Below, piece by piece: positions 44,636 to 54,110 of a DNA stretch of 64,000 bases. Made by a program: the position numbers and the translations under genes. Below the pieces are notes generated by a model. The model saw only the letters and a list, made by a program, of their open reading frames with translations, searched no databases and had not been told where the DNA came from. Source of the DNA: Cellvibrio fontiphilus (GTDB lineage: Bacteria > Pseudomonadota > Gammaproteobacteria > Pseudomonadales > Cellvibrionaceae); assembly GCF_035317345.1 (NCBI RefSeq), contig NZ_JAYKTU010000004.1, one strand, 5' to 3'. Within the stretch, counting starts at the first letter, position 1; each line of letters begins with the position of its first letter.

Positions 44636-45748
44636 ATGAAAGTAGGTTTTGTAGGCTGGCGTGGTATGGTGGGCTCTGTATTGATGGAGCGTATGCAAGC
44701 AGAGCAAGATTTTGCTGATATAGAGCCAGTATTTTTTACCACTTCTAATGTGGGTGGTGCTGCACCGGCTGTTGCATCTGGTCTGCCTGCGCTAAAAGAT
44801 GCTTATTCAGTAGATGATTTAAAACAATTGGATGTAATTGTCACTTGCCAGGGTGGTGATTATACCAACGAAATTTTCCCGAAGTTGCGATCCTCTGGAT
44901 GGGCGGGCTACTGGGTAGATGCTGCATCAAGTCTGCGTATGGATAAGGATGCCATCATAGTTCTCGATCCGGTGAATAGTGATGTCATCAAAAATGGAAT
45001 TGCCAGCGGCGTAAAAAATTATATCGGCGGCAACTGTACTGTCAGTCTCATGCTGATGGGGTTAGGTGGTTTGTTTAAAGCTGGCTTGGTAGAGTGGGTT
45101 TCATCCATGACCTACCAGGCTGCCTCAGGTGCGGGCGCCCAAAACATGCGCGAGCTTATCTCGCAAATGGGCGCTTTGCATGCTTCTGTAGCCGATAAGT
45201 TGGCTGATCCCAAGTCCGCTATTTTGGAAATTGATCGTATTATTGCTGAGACAATGCGTAGTGAGGAGTTGCCAAAAGCTAACTTTGGTCACCCTCTGGC
45301 AGGTAGCTTGCTTCCTTATATAGACAAGCAGTGGGAAACCGGTCAATCAAAAGAGGAGTGGAAAGGGCAGGCTGAAACCAACAAAATCCTGGGGCGCGAT
45401 GACAACCCAATTCCTGTTGACGGTTTATGTGTGCGTATCGGTGCCATGCGTTGCCACAGTCAGGCACTGACTATCAAACTGAATAAAGATGTTCCTATCG
45501 CGGATATCGAAGCTTTGATCGCAAACGCAAATCCATGGGCGAGTGTGGTTGCTAACGAGCGCGAGCCAAGTATGCGCGATCTGACGCCTACCAAGGTTAC
45601 TGGTACTTTAAATATCCCTGTGGGGCGTCTGCGCAAGATGAATATGGGGCCTCAGTATCTATCTGCATTTACCGTTGGTGATCAGTTGTTGTGGGGGGCG
45701 GCCGAACCGTTGCGTCGCATGCTGCGAATCCTTAAAGAAGCCAAATAG
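44636..45748 (+). CDS. asd: Aspartate-semialdehyde dehydrogenase
   Basis: Second step of the aspartate family pathway (lysine, diaminopimelate, methionine, threonine): reduces aspartyl phosphate with NADPH. The nucleotide-binding VGFVGWRGMVGSVLMERM, the active-site cysteine in IGGNCTVSLML, and the GAGAQNMREL and RIGAMRCHSQALT segments are all present. Length is 370 residues, normal for the proteobacterial class. It starts 27 bases after leuB and ends at a strong terminator, so it closes the leu-asd block. Confidence 0.98.
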   Translation: MKVGFVGWRGMVGSVLMERMQAEQDFADIEPVFFTTSNVGGAAPAVASGLPALKDAYSVDDLKQLDVIVTCQGGDYTNEIFPKLRSSGWAGYWVDAASSLRMDKDAIIVLDPVNSDVIKNGIASGVKNYIGGNCTVSLMLMGLGGLFKAGLVEWVSSMTYQAASGAGAQNMRELISQMGALHASVADKLADPKSAILEIDRIIAETMRSEELPKANFGHPLAGSLLPYIDKQWETGQSKEEWKGQAETNKILGRDDNPIPVDGLCVRIGAMRCHSQALTIKLNKDVPIADIEALIANANPWASVVANEREPSMRDLTPTKVTGTLNIPVGRLRKMNMGPQYLSAFTVGDQLLWGAAEPLRRMLRILKEAK

Positions 45749-46100
45749 TCGTTATTATTGGTCTGTGTTGAAAAGACCCGGGGATCAAATCCTCGGGTTT
45801 TTTGTTTTTTGATAACCAAAAACACCCAGATAAGGATTTAAATGTCAGTCTTTTTTCACATTTTTATCATTAGACGCCTAAAAAATATTAAAAAGTGTCG
45901 TGTCCGCAGGGTTTGTCAAGACCCTGAGTATTGATAAAAAGCTATTTATAATGAATACTTACGAACGATACTGAAGATTCATTCGAGGTTTTATACCTCT
46001 CTCGCACAGCATGCTCAACCTGCATGACGCTGTGTTTATCAACTAAAATGTCTGGCTACTCTGGTTCAATGCAGCCGTGGAATAATAAAAGGATAGCGCT
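45749..46100. other. Intergenic region between asd and fimV
   Basis: This 352-base gap begins with the asd terminator. The rest is AT-rich with two short inverted repeats: CAGGGT...ACCCTG near 45908-45927 and GAGGT-TTTAT-ACCTC near 45984-45998. These lie in the presumed fimV leader. No promoter could be assigned with confidence. Confidence 0.5.
45776..45803 (+). terminator. Intrinsic terminator after asd
   Basis: Ten-base stem ACCCGGGGAT/ATCCTCGGGT with one G-T wobble and a three-base loop, followed by a run of T. It lies 27 bases after the asd stop codon. Confidence 0.88.
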
Positions 46101-49100
46101 ATGCGTCTTCGTCAGTTGGTTTTAGCCTGTGGTCTTTCGTCCTTTGTACTGTCGCCTTATGCCAGTGCTCTGGGCCTAGGTGAGGTTAAACTCAAGTCAT
46201 CGTTGAACCAGCCGTTGGAGGCTGAGGTGAAGTTGCTTGATACGCGCGACTTGACCGCTGAGCAAATTCTAGTCACTTTGGCTTCTCCTGCGGACTTTGA
46301 GCGAAATGGCGTTGACCGTCTTTATTTCTACACAGAGTTACAATTCCAGGTTGATCTTGATTCCGCGGATGGCCCTAAAGTTATCATTCGCTCGCGTAAT
46401 CCTGTGCGCGAACCTTACTTAAACTTCCTTATTGAAGCTCGCTGGACTGCAGGGCGATTGTTGCGTGAGTACACACTCTTAATGGATTTGCCCACCTTCG
46501 ATGAAGATGCGCGCTCCTCTTCTGTCGTTGCCCCGGCAGCGGCAGTTACCACATCAACACGCCAATCGGCGCCTGATGTTGCTCCTCGCAATTCTGCTAC
46601 TGAGTCTGCATCGCCTTCCCGTAAATCAGTAGTGGAGAATAGTGCTCCTATCAGTTCGAGTGAATATGAGGTTCGGGCAAACGACACTCTGTGGGAAATC
46701 GCCATGCGGGTGCGTCATGATTCAGGAATTTCGGTACATCAAAGTATGATGGCTCTCTATAGAGCAAATCCTGATGCTTTTATAAATGGAAATATTAACA
46801 AGCTGCGACGTGGTCAGGTGCTACGCGTTCCTGATACGAGCGAAATGCGTTCTATTGGTAAATCGGAAGCGGTTAATCAGTTTGCACAGGCTACCGGCGA
46901 TTCAAGTTATGGAGCACAGCTCAACGCATCCCGTCGCTCTAGTACTTCTCAGGCTGAGTCCGCAGAGGTCAGTGGCCGAGTTAAATTGGCAGCTCCCTCC
47001 GCTGGAAGTAATGCAGGTCAAGGTAGTGGCGCCAATGATGGTGCAGGAAGGGCGCTTGAAAGCGAGCTTGCTGCAACATTGGAAGAGTTGGATAAAACTA
47101 AATCCGAAAATACCGAGTTAGGTTCTCGCGTTAAAGATCTTGAGGCTCAAATTGAAACTATGGAGCGGCTTGTTGCGGTTAGCAATGAGAAGCTTCGAGC
47201 GCTGCAGGTTGCAGCTGGTCAAGAGCCGGCTGAGCCAGATTCAGCTCCTGCAGAGGTTGCCCAAGTATCGTCTGCTGCACTGCAAGAGTCTCCTTCATCA
47301 AGTGCGGCTGCTGTTGTTCAGCCTCCTCTACCTGCAGCTCCCAAGCCTAAACCTGTTGTTCAGCAGCCAAAGCCTGAGCCAGGTTTGGTTGAGTCGGTAA
47401 CCAGCAATCCATTATTGCTGGCCCTGGCCGGACTTGGAGTGTTGGGAGTTGGTGGTGCAGCATATGCCTATCGTCGCCGCAAAGAGCAGCAAGAACAACA
47501 GCATAGTGAAGATGAAAATCAATTCACAATGGATGAATCTCTTGGTGAGCAGGATAAATCAAGCTTTCATGAAAATAATGACAGCTTGGAGGAAATAGAT
47601 TCCTCTCTGTTCGAAGATGATGGTGAAACTACAGCTGTTGCTGAGACTGGTGATGTTGTTGGCGAGGCTGATATTTACATAGCTTACGGCAAGTTAGATC
47701 AGGCAGAGGAAATGCTAATAAATGCCTTGGAAAAAGATCCTAACTCTACTGATATAAGGATGAAGCTACTGGAGGTTTATGCTCAACAGCAAAATACTTC
47801 ATCATTTGATAAGCACTATGCGTTATTGTTGCCCATAGCAGGGGCTGCGCTTATATCCAAAGCATCTGAGTTACGCGAAACTATTTCTGGTGCGAGTGAT
47901 TATTCTGCAGATGTTGCCAGTGAAATCCCAAATGATTTTAGCGCTGACTTTTCATTAGATGGTTTTGATTCTGATGATTCTGCGCCGCCAGCTACTCAAA
48001 TAGTTACTGGTAGCGATAATTCCACCTCAGATTTGGCAGGTGATACTGAAGGGGAGTTTAACTTTGATTTTGATCTGGATTTGGATGATGACGAGTCGAC
48101 TGTAGCGTCTCTCGCTTCTGAAAATGCTCCGGCACCCGATAGTGAATCAGTATCGGAGTTTGATTTTGATCTCCCCGAGGTTGATGAAAATGCTTTTGCT
48201 GAAGAAGGTAGCGATACCGCTGAACCGTCAATCGCCTTTGATGAGTTGGATTCAAGTCGTGAGATTAGCGAAGCTACCGCCGGTGTTAAGAGTGCCGAAG
48301 AGGAGTTCACATTTGACTTCGATGATGAGCTTGCCTTGAGTGACGCTGAGCCTGATCTCAATGTAACAGGTGAAAATCTGGAAGTTGTTGCTGATGACTT
48401 TAATCTTGACATGAATGTTGATGATGTTGATCTGGCTGCGCTTGATCATGAGATGGAAAGTCTGGATGTTGATTTTGATGATGAAGCTGCCTCCGATGAG
48501 GAGGAGCCTGCAATTGCCGAATTTGTTGCAGAGGAGATTGCTAAAGATGAAGCTGAATTTGGCTTGGATCTCGATGATGATATTGCGCCATTGCATGATT
48601 CTGAAGATTTAGAGCTTTTGGCTGAAGACTTGGGTTCAACCAAGCTGAATCTGACTGATGATTTGGATAAGGTGGCTCAGCTTGATTTGGGTACAGCTGC
48701 GCTTGTAAGTGATGATGAATTCAATTTGTCCTTGGAAGATGGTGATAGTTCATCGCTTGAACTTGATTCGGGCGATTTTGATTTGGCGGACTTGGATGAA
48801 GAATTTGCAGGGCTTGATCAACAGGTTCTTGATCCGGTGGTGCTTGATGATGATAAAGATACAGTTGACCTTGAATTGCATGATGAAATTCCTGGTCAAA
48901 TAGTTGATCTTCCAGAGATCGCCAGCGGTTTCGATGCGCCTCTGTCAGCTGAGACTGAGCAGGATTTGCCTGGTTTTGAGCAGCCTCTTGAGATAGAGCA
49001 GGAAGAGGACTTGTTTGCGGAGGCTTTATCTGATTTCGCATTGGAGCCTGATGAGCTAAATCTTGAATCTTATTCTAGTGGTGAATCTGAGCTGGCTGCC

Positions 49101-49298
49101 TTGAATGATGATGATATGGATTCAGAACTCGACTTTCTTGCTGATGCTGACGAAGCAGCAACCAAGCTTGACTTGGCTAGAGCTTACATTGATATGGGCG
49201 ATATCGATGGCGCAAAAGATATATTGACGGAGGTTGTCAGTGAAGGTAGTGAAGAGCAGCGCAATGAGGCAAATGAACTGCTTGGCCGTATCGTTTAA
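46101..49298 (+). CDS. fimV: FimV, polar peptidoglycan-binding motility scaffold
   Basis: Inner-membrane scaffold needed for polar organisation, type IV pilus assembly and twitching in Pseudomonas. A signal peptide ending in PYASA is followed by the FimV N-terminal domain starting LGLGEVKLKSSLNQPLEAEV. A LysM peptidoglycan-binding domain is at about residues 192-246 (YEVRANDTLWEIAMRVR), then a coiled coil (about 330-365), a Pro/Ala-rich stretch and one membrane helix (about 445-465, LLLALAGLGVLGVGGAAYAY). The cytoplasmic half of about 600 residues is extremely acidic, contains TPR-like YIAYGKLDQAEEMLINALE, and ends in the conserved C-terminal FimV module (TKLDLARAYIDMGDIDGAKD). Length is 1,065 residues. 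Its position between asd and truA matches Pseudomonas. Confidence 0.96.
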   Translation: MRLRQLVLACGLSSFVLSPYASALGLGEVKLKSSLNQPLEAEVKLLDTRDLTAEQILVTLASPADFERNGVDRLYFYTELQFQVDLDSADGPKVIIRSRNPVREPYLNFLIEARWTAGRLLREYTLLMDLPTFDEDARSSSVVAPAAAVTTSTRQSAPDVAPRNSATESASPSRKSVVENSAPISSSEYEVRANDTLWEIAMRVRHDSGISVHQSMMALYRANPDAFINGNINKLRRGQVLRVPDTSEMRSIGKSEAVNQFAQATGDSSYGAQLNASRRSSTSQAESAEVSGRVKLAAPSAGSNAGQGSGANDGAGRALESELAATLEELDKTKSENTELGSRVKDLEAQIETMERLVAVSNEKLRALQVAAGQEPAEPDSAPAEVAQVSSAALQESPSSSAAAVVQPPLPAAPKPKPVVQQPKPEPGLVESVTSNPLLLALAGLGVLGVGGAAYAYRRRKEQQEQQHSEDENQFTMDESLGEQDKSSFHENNDSLEEIDSSLFEDDGETTAVAETGDVVGEADIYIAYGKLDQAEEMLINALEKDPNSTDIRMKLLEVYAQQQNTSSFDKHYALLLPIAGAALISKASELRETISGASDYSADVASEIPNDFSADFSLDGFDSDDSAPPATQIVTGSDNSTSDLAGDTEGEFNFDFDLDLDDDESTVASLASENAPAPDSESVSEFDFDLPEVDENAFAEEGSDTAEPSIAFDELDSSREISEATAGVKSAEEEFTFDFDDELALSDAEPDLNVTGENLEVVADDFNLDMNVDDVDLAALDHEMESLDVDFDDEAASDEEEPAIAEFVAEEIAKDEAEFGLDLDDDIAPLHDSEDLELLAEDLGSTKLNLTDDLDKVAQLDLGTAALVSDDEFNLSLEDGDSSSLELDSGDFDLADLDEEFAGLDQQVLDPVVLDDDKDTVDLELHDEIPGQIVDLPEIASGFDAPLSAETEQDLPGFEQPLEIEQEEDLFAEALSDFALEPDELNLESYSSGESELAALNDDDMDSELDFLADADEAATKLDLARAYIDMGDIDGAKDILTEVVSEGSEEQRNEANELLGRIV

Positions 49299-49311
49299 CT
49301 GTTAGATTTGG

Positions 49312-49347
49312 AAAAAAGCCTTGCACTAACCTGCAAGGCTTTTTTTA
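49312..49347 (+). terminator. Intrinsic terminator after fimV
   Basis: Fourteen-base stem AAAAAAGCCTTGCA/TGCAAGGCTTTTTT with loop CTAACC and a T-run, 13 bases after the fimV stop codon. Confidence 0.92.
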
Positions 49348-49373
49348 TTTTCAGGTTTTAAATTTGGTGTTGT

Positions 49374-50273
49374 ATGACTGATAACTATGTGCCTTTATCC
49401 AAGCCTTATGTGCGCAGTGGCGAAATCGTGCTTGATACGGTCTGGCCAGAAGGTATGCATAGGATTGCGCTTGGGGTGGAATACAAAGGCTCTGATTTTC
49501 ATGGCTTTCAGATTCAGCCTAATGGGGTAAAAACAGTTCAGCAAGCACTTGAGCGGGCGCTTTCGCAGGTTGCTAATGAGGCTATATCACTGGTTTGTGC
49601 TGGCCGAACTGATGCGGGTGTGCACGCTACAGGCCAAGTGGTGCATTTTGATACCTTGGCTATTCGTTCGGAAAAAGCGTGGTTGCGTGGTTCTCGCCCC
49701 TACTTGCCCGATTCGGTCAGTGTGCGTTGGGCTAAAGAGGTTGTTCCTCAATTTCATGCTCGCTTTAGTGCGCAGAATCGTACGTATCGATACTTGATTA
49801 CAGATGCCAAAGTACCATCGGGTTTGCTGCACGATCAAATCACTTGGTCATCACGCCCTTTGTCTCTGGATCTCATGCGTGCTGCGGCTGCATATTTGGT
49901 TGGTCAGCATGACTTTACTTCATTCCGGGCGACACAGTGTCAGGCGAAGAGTCCGGTTCGTCGAATAGAGTATTTGCATATAGTGCGGCGTGGAGAGTTG
50001 ATCATATTAGAGGTTCAGGCAAATGCTTTCTTGCACCATATGGTACGCAATATTGTTGGCGTGCTTATGGCGGTAGGTGCAGGGGATAAGCCTGTGGAGT
50101 GGGTTGCTGATGTGCTTGCTGCTCGTGATCGCAGTGCTGCGGGTGTTACGGCAAAACCGTTTGGTTTGTATTTGGTTGGGGTTGATTACCCTGCAGTTTT
50201 TGAATTGCCTCGCGTGTTGCCTGGGCCTCTTTATTTTTCCGAACCCCTTGGTGGCTTTGCGGGTGAGGTTTGA
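49374..50273 (+). CDS. truA: tRNA pseudouridine(38-40) synthase
   Basis: Converts uridines 38-40 in tRNA anticodon arms to pseudouridine. Typical motifs are RIALGVEYKGSDFHGFQIQP, the catalytic aspartate in CAGRTDAGVHATGQVVHFD, NRTYRYLI and FLHHMVRNIVGVLM. Length is 299 residues, longer than E. coli TruA (270) through an N-terminal extension of about 25 residues, as in Pseudomonas homologues. No strong ribosome-binding site precedes the ATG at 49374. It begins the truA-trpF-trpB-trpA-accD-folC group on the plus strand. Confidence 0.96.
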   Translation: MTDNYVPLSKPYVRSGEIVLDTVWPEGMHRIALGVEYKGSDFHGFQIQPNGVKTVQQALERALSQVANEAISLVCAGRTDAGVHATGQVVHFDTLAIRSEKAWLRGSRPYLPDSVSVRWAKEVVPQFHARFSAQNRTYRYLITDAKVPSGLLHDQITWSSRPLSLDLMRAAAAYLVGQHDFTSFRATQCQAKSPVRRIEYLHIVRRGELIILEVQANAFLHHMVRNIVGVLMAVGAGDKPVEWVADVLAARDRSAAGVTAKPFGLYLVGVDYPAVFELPRVLPGPLYFSEPLGGFAGEV

Positions 50274-50390
50274 GTGTGATCGGTGTTTTTGCGGCGATGG
50301 CATGTAAACTCTGCTATTATCGTGCCTAATTTTATGTGCTGATCTTCTGCGATAAGCCCTGTTAATTTACGGTTGTTGGAGCGTCTGGTT

Positions 50391-51017
50391 TTGTCCTGTA
50401 TACGCATTAAAATTTGCGGTATCACATCGGTTGATGATGCGTGTGCCGCTGTTGATGCTGGTGCTGACGCGCTTGGATTGGTTTTCTACGCCGCCAGTCC
50501 TCGTGCTGTCAATTCCGGCTTGGCACGTCAGATCTCTCTTGTAGCAGGTCCTTTTGTATCAGTCACAGGCTTATTTGTTGATGCTGATCCAGAGTTTGTG
50601 ATTAGCGTATTGAACAAGGTGCCTTTGCAATTATTGCAATTTCATGGTGATGAACCTGAGGCATATTGTGCATCTTTCGGGCGCCCCTACATGAAAGCCA
50701 TTCGTATGCGGCCTGATGTTGATGTGAGCGCGGAAATCGCACGCTATCCCAGCGCGTCGGGAATTTTGCTGGACGCATATCGCCCAGGTGTACCAGGTGG
50801 AACAGGGGAGACCTTCGATTGGACACGTGTTCCTCGCCAATCATCTGTGCCTATAGTGTTGGCTGGTGGTCTTACCGCAGAGAATGTCAGTGATGCGATT
50901 GCAACAACCACCGTTTATGGGGTTGATGTGAGTGGTGGTGTAGAATCTGCGCCCGGTAAAAAAAATCACAAACAAATAGCTTTATTTATCAATAACGCAC
51001 GGCGTGCTGCTCAATAA
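50391..51017 (+). CDS. trpF: Phosphoribosylanthranilate isomerase
   Basis: Third committed step of tryptophan synthesis, a single TIM barrel. The catalytic cysteine is in IRIKICGITSVDDA and the catalytic aspartate in YGVDVSGGVESAPGKKNH; FHGDEPEAYC and ILLDAY are also conserved. The start is taken as TTG 50391, nine bases after GGAG, giving MSCIRIKICGIT; TTG codons farther upstream (50373) would overlap that site. Length is 208 residues. trpB follows 37 bases later, so tryptophan genes F-B-A form one unit. Confidence 0.96.
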   Translation: MSCIRIKICGITSVDDACAAVDAGADALGLVFYAASPRAVNSGLARQISLVAGPFVSVTGLFVDADPEFVISVLNKVPLQLLQFHGDEPEAYCASFGRPYMKAIRMRPDVDVSAEIARYPSASGILLDAYRPGVPGGTGETFDWTRVPRQSSVPIVLAGGLTAENVSDAIATTTVYGVDVSGGVESAPGKKNHKQIALFINNARRAAQ

Positions 51018-51054
51018 TGTGGCGGATCGTCGGCTCCGAACAGGTGGTTAAACG

Positions 51055-52281
51055 GTGAGTAACACTGAGCATTTTTCAGCGATTGATTACAGTGCTTTTC
51101 CGAATGAGGAAGGTCACTTTGGCCCCTATGGTGGTCGTTTTGTATCTGAAACGCTTATCTATGCACTGGATGAGCTTCAGGAAATTTATTCACGCCTTAA
51201 GGACGATCCAGGCTTTCAGGCTGAGTTCGATAAAGATATGGCTTACTATGTCGGTCGTCCCTCGCCGTTGTATCTGGCTGAGCGCTGGACTCGTGAGTTG
51301 GGGGGGGCACAAATATATCTCAAGCGAGAAGATTTGAATCATACCGGTGCCCATAAAGTAAACAACACAATTGGTCAGGCGCTGCTAGCCAAGTTCACCG
51401 GAAAATCCCGTGTTATTGCTGAAACTGGTGCTGGTCAGCACGGTGTTGCCACCGCAACAGTTGCTGCTCGTCTTGGGTTGAAATGCCGGGTCTATATGGG
51501 CGCGGAAGATGTCAAGCGTCAGGCACTTAACGTCTACCGCATGAAATTACTGGGCGCTGAAGTCTTTCCGGTAACCTCCGGTTCACGCACACTCAAAGAT
51601 GCGATGAACGAGGCTATGCGCGACTGGGCTACAAATGTGGATGACACTTTCTACATTATCGGTACTGTTGCTGGCCCCCATCCTTATCCTCAATTAGTTC
51701 GCGACTTCCAATCCATCATTGGGCGCGAAGCGCGTCGTCAATCCCTTGAACAGGCTGGCAAGTTGCCTGATGCGTTAGTTGCATGTGTTGGTGGAGGTTC
51801 TAATGCTATCGGTTTGTTTCATCCATTCCTGACAGACGAATCGGTACAAATGTATGGTGTGGAAGCCGGTGGTTTGGGTATAGAAACCGGCAAGCATGCG
51901 GCTCCCCTAAATAAGGGTATTCCGGGCGTGCTGCACGGTAACCGCACTTATTTAATGGAGGATGAAAACGGCCAGATTATTGAGACTCACTCGGTTTCAG
52001 CTGGTTTGGACTATCCTGGTGTTGGCCCTGAACACTCATGGTTAAAAGATATTGGTCGCGTAAATTACGTTGCCATTAATGACGATGAGGCATTGGCTTC
52101 TTTCCGCAAAGTGACCAAAACAGAAGGTATTATGCCGGCATTGGAATCAAGTCATGCGTTGGCTTATGTAGAAAAGCTGGCGCCAACCATGAGCAAAGAT
52201 CAAGTAATTATCGCCAATCTTTCAGGGCGGGGTGATAAGGATATCTTGACTGTGGCTGGGCTTGACGGAATTACCGTTTAA
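51055..52281 (+). CDS. trpB: Tryptophan synthase beta subunit
   Basis: Pyridoxal-phosphate enzyme that joins indole and serine to give tryptophan, in complex with TrpA. The cofactor lysine is in HTGAHKVNNTIGQALLAK, the phosphate-binding loop in CVGGGSNAIGLFHPF, and AETGAGQHGVATATVAA is the substrate-binding segment. Start is GTG 51055, eight bases after AGGTGG. Length is 408 residues, normal. It lies between trpF and trpA on the same strand. Confidence 0.98.
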   Translation: MSNTEHFSAIDYSAFPNEEGHFGPYGGRFVSETLIYALDELQEIYSRLKDDPGFQAEFDKDMAYYVGRPSPLYLAERWTRELGGAQIYLKREDLNHTGAHKVNNTIGQALLAKFTGKSRVIAETGAGQHGVATATVAARLGLKCRVYMGAEDVKRQALNVYRMKLLGAEVFPVTSGSRTLKDAMNEAMRDWATNVDDTFYIIGTVAGPHPYPQLVRDFQSIIGREARRQSLEQAGKLPDALVACVGGGSNAIGLFHPFLTDESVQMYGVEAGGLGIETGKHAAPLNKGIPGVLHGNRTYLMEDENGQIIETHSVSAGLDYPGVGPEHSWLKDIGRVNYVAINDDEALASFRKVTKTEGIMPALESSHALAYVEKLAPTMSKDQVIIANLSGRGDKDILTVAGLDGITV

Positions 52282-52338
52282 TTCAACCAATAGAAATCTA
52301 ACTGCTGAGTAACATCGCAGAAAAATCAGGAATTATTG

Positions 52339-53148
52339 ATGAGTCGTATTTCCCAGCGTTTATTGCAAGCAAAAAGTGCGGGCAAAAAAATTCTCGTAGC
52401 CTACATCGTAAATGGCGATCCTCATCCAGAGGCAACATTACCAACCATGCATGAATTGGTGAAGCAGGGTGTTGATGTAATCGAGTTAGGTGTTCCTTTC
52501 TCTGATCCTATGGCGGAAGGTCCGGTTATTCAGAAAGGTCATGAACGAGCCCTTGAGCATCATATTAGCCTCAAAGGAACCTTGGAATTGGTAAAGCAAT
52601 TTCGTATCGCTAACACATCAACACCGATTGTGCTCATGGGGTATGCGAATCCTGTTGAGCGTTTCGGATATGAAGCCTTTGCGCAAGCAGCCGCGGACGC
52701 GGGTATTGATGGGCTGCTTACAGTTGATTTGCCTCCAGAGGAAGTGGTGCAGCTAAAAGCCCATTTGGATGCTTATAACCTCGACAATATTTTTCTGCTC
52801 GCTCCTACCACCACGGTGGCGCGCGCACAAAAAATTGCGGCTCATGCCACAGGCTTTTTGTACTACGTTTCGCTCAAAGGTGTTACCGGCGCAGGTCATT
52901 TGGATGTGAATGCAGTAAAGGCAAAATTAGCTGACTTTGGTAAGTTAACAGACCTTCCAGTGTGCGTCGGTTTTGGCATCAAAGATCCGGAAACTGCACA
53001 AGCGGTTGCTGCATTGGCAGATGGCGTGGTCGTAGGTAGTGTGTTGGTGGATAAGATGGGGAGTATGTCCGATCGGAGTCCAGAGGAAATTGCCAAGGCA
53101 GTAGGGCAGATAGTTGGTGGCATTCGCACTGCTATAGATGACCTTTGA
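52339..53148 (+). CDS. trpA: Tryptophan synthase alpha subunit
   Basis: Cleaves indole-3-glycerol phosphate to indole, which is channelled to TrpB. Catalytic glutamate and aspartate are in DVIELGVPFSDPMAEGPVIQ; FLYYVSLKGVTGA and VGFGIKDPETA are conserved phosphate-binding segments. ATG 52339 is chosen, six bases after AGGAA; an in-frame TTG one codon earlier is less likely. Length is 269 residues, as expected. accD follows 81 bases later. Confidence 0.97.
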   Translation: MSRISQRLLQAKSAGKKILVAYIVNGDPHPEATLPTMHELVKQGVDVIELGVPFSDPMAEGPVIQKGHERALEHHISLKGTLELVKQFRIANTSTPIVLMGYANPVERFGYEAFAQAAADAGIDGLLTVDLPPEEVVQLKAHLDAYNLDNIFLLAPTTTVARAQKIAAHATGFLYYVSLKGVTGAGHLDVNAVKAKLADFGKLTDLPVCVGFGIKDPETAQAVAALADGVVVGSVLVDKMGSMSDRSPEEIAKAVGQIVGGIRTAIDDL

Positions 53149-53229
53149 GCAGCGAATTTGATTCCTGATAGCTGGGTTACCTGATGGGCGCCCATAATTT
53201 TCATTGATATTGAGCACAGAGAAGCAACC

Positions 53230-54090
53230 ATGAGTTGGTTAGATAAAATTATCCCCAGTATTTCCCGCACCGAAACCAAGCGCAGCAATAAAGTGCCTGA
53301 GGGTTTGTGGGAGAAATGCGTTAAGTGCGATGCGGTTTTATACAAACCAGAAATGGAAAAAACACTCAATGTTTGTCCTAAATGTGATCACCATATGCGT
53401 GTTGGTGCGCGTGCACGTTTGAATATGTTTTTGGATCCGCAAAATCGTCAGGAATTAGCTAGTGACGTTGAGCCTGTTGACCGTTTGAAATTTAAAGATG
53501 TTAAAAAATATAAAGATCGCCTGAGTGCAGCGCAAAAAGAAACTGGTGAAAAAGACGCCTTGGTTGCCATGCGTGGTGAACTGAAGGGTATGCCTGTTGT
53601 TGCTGTAGCTTTTGAATTTGCTTTCCATGGTGGATCTATGGGTTACGTTGTTGGTGAGCGTTTTACCCGAGCAGCAACCATCGCGCTTAAGGAAAATATT
53701 CCTTTTGTTTGTTTCTCTGCAACTGGCGGCGCTCGTATGCAAGAAGCATTAATTTCTTTAATGCAGATGGCAAAAACCAGCGCTGTTATCGAGCGCTTGA
53801 AAATGCAAGGCACGCCTTACATATCAGTGATGACTGATCCGGTGTATGGCGGTGTATCCGCAAGTTTGGCGCTGTTGGGCGATCTTAATATTTGTGAGCC
53901 CGGTTCGCGTGCAGGTTTTGCTGGTCCAAGTATTATCGAGCAAACTATTCGCCAAAAGTTGCCTAAAGGTTTTCAGCGAGCTGAGTTTTTGTTGGAACAC
54001 GGTGCCATTGACATGATCATTCATCGTCGCGATATGCGTGATAAATTGGCCTCACTTTTGGCAAAATTTACACGTAAAGCCGCTGTTTAA
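53230..54090 (+). CDS. accD: Acetyl-CoA carboxylase, carboxyltransferase beta subunit
   Basis: Beta subunit of the carboxyltransferase that forms malonyl-CoA for fatty-acid synthesis. An N-terminal four-cysteine zinc ribbon is complete (Cys30, Cys33, Cys49, Cys52: KCVKC and VCPKC). The crotonase-fold core shows FEFAFHGGSMGYVVGERF, ATGGARMQEALISLMQMAKT and DPVYGGVSASLALLGD. Length is 286 residues, normal. The trp-accD-folC order is the same as in Pseudomonas; folC follows 20 bases later and is probably cotranscribed. Confidence 0.98.
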   Translation: MSWLDKIIPSISRTETKRSNKVPEGLWEKCVKCDAVLYKPEMEKTLNVCPKCDHHMRVGARARLNMFLDPQNRQELASDVEPVDRLKFKDVKKYKDRLSAAQKETGEKDALVAMRGELKGMPVVAVAFEFAFHGGSMGYVVGERFTRAATIALKENIPFVCFSATGGARMQEALISLMQMAKTSAVIERLKMQGTPYISVMTDPVYGGVSASLALLGDLNICEPGSRAGFAGPSIIEQTIRQKLPKGFQRAEFLLEHGAIDMIIHRRDMRDKLASLLAKFTRKAAV

Positions 54091-54110
54091 ATCAGGCGCT
54101 TTATTCTTTC

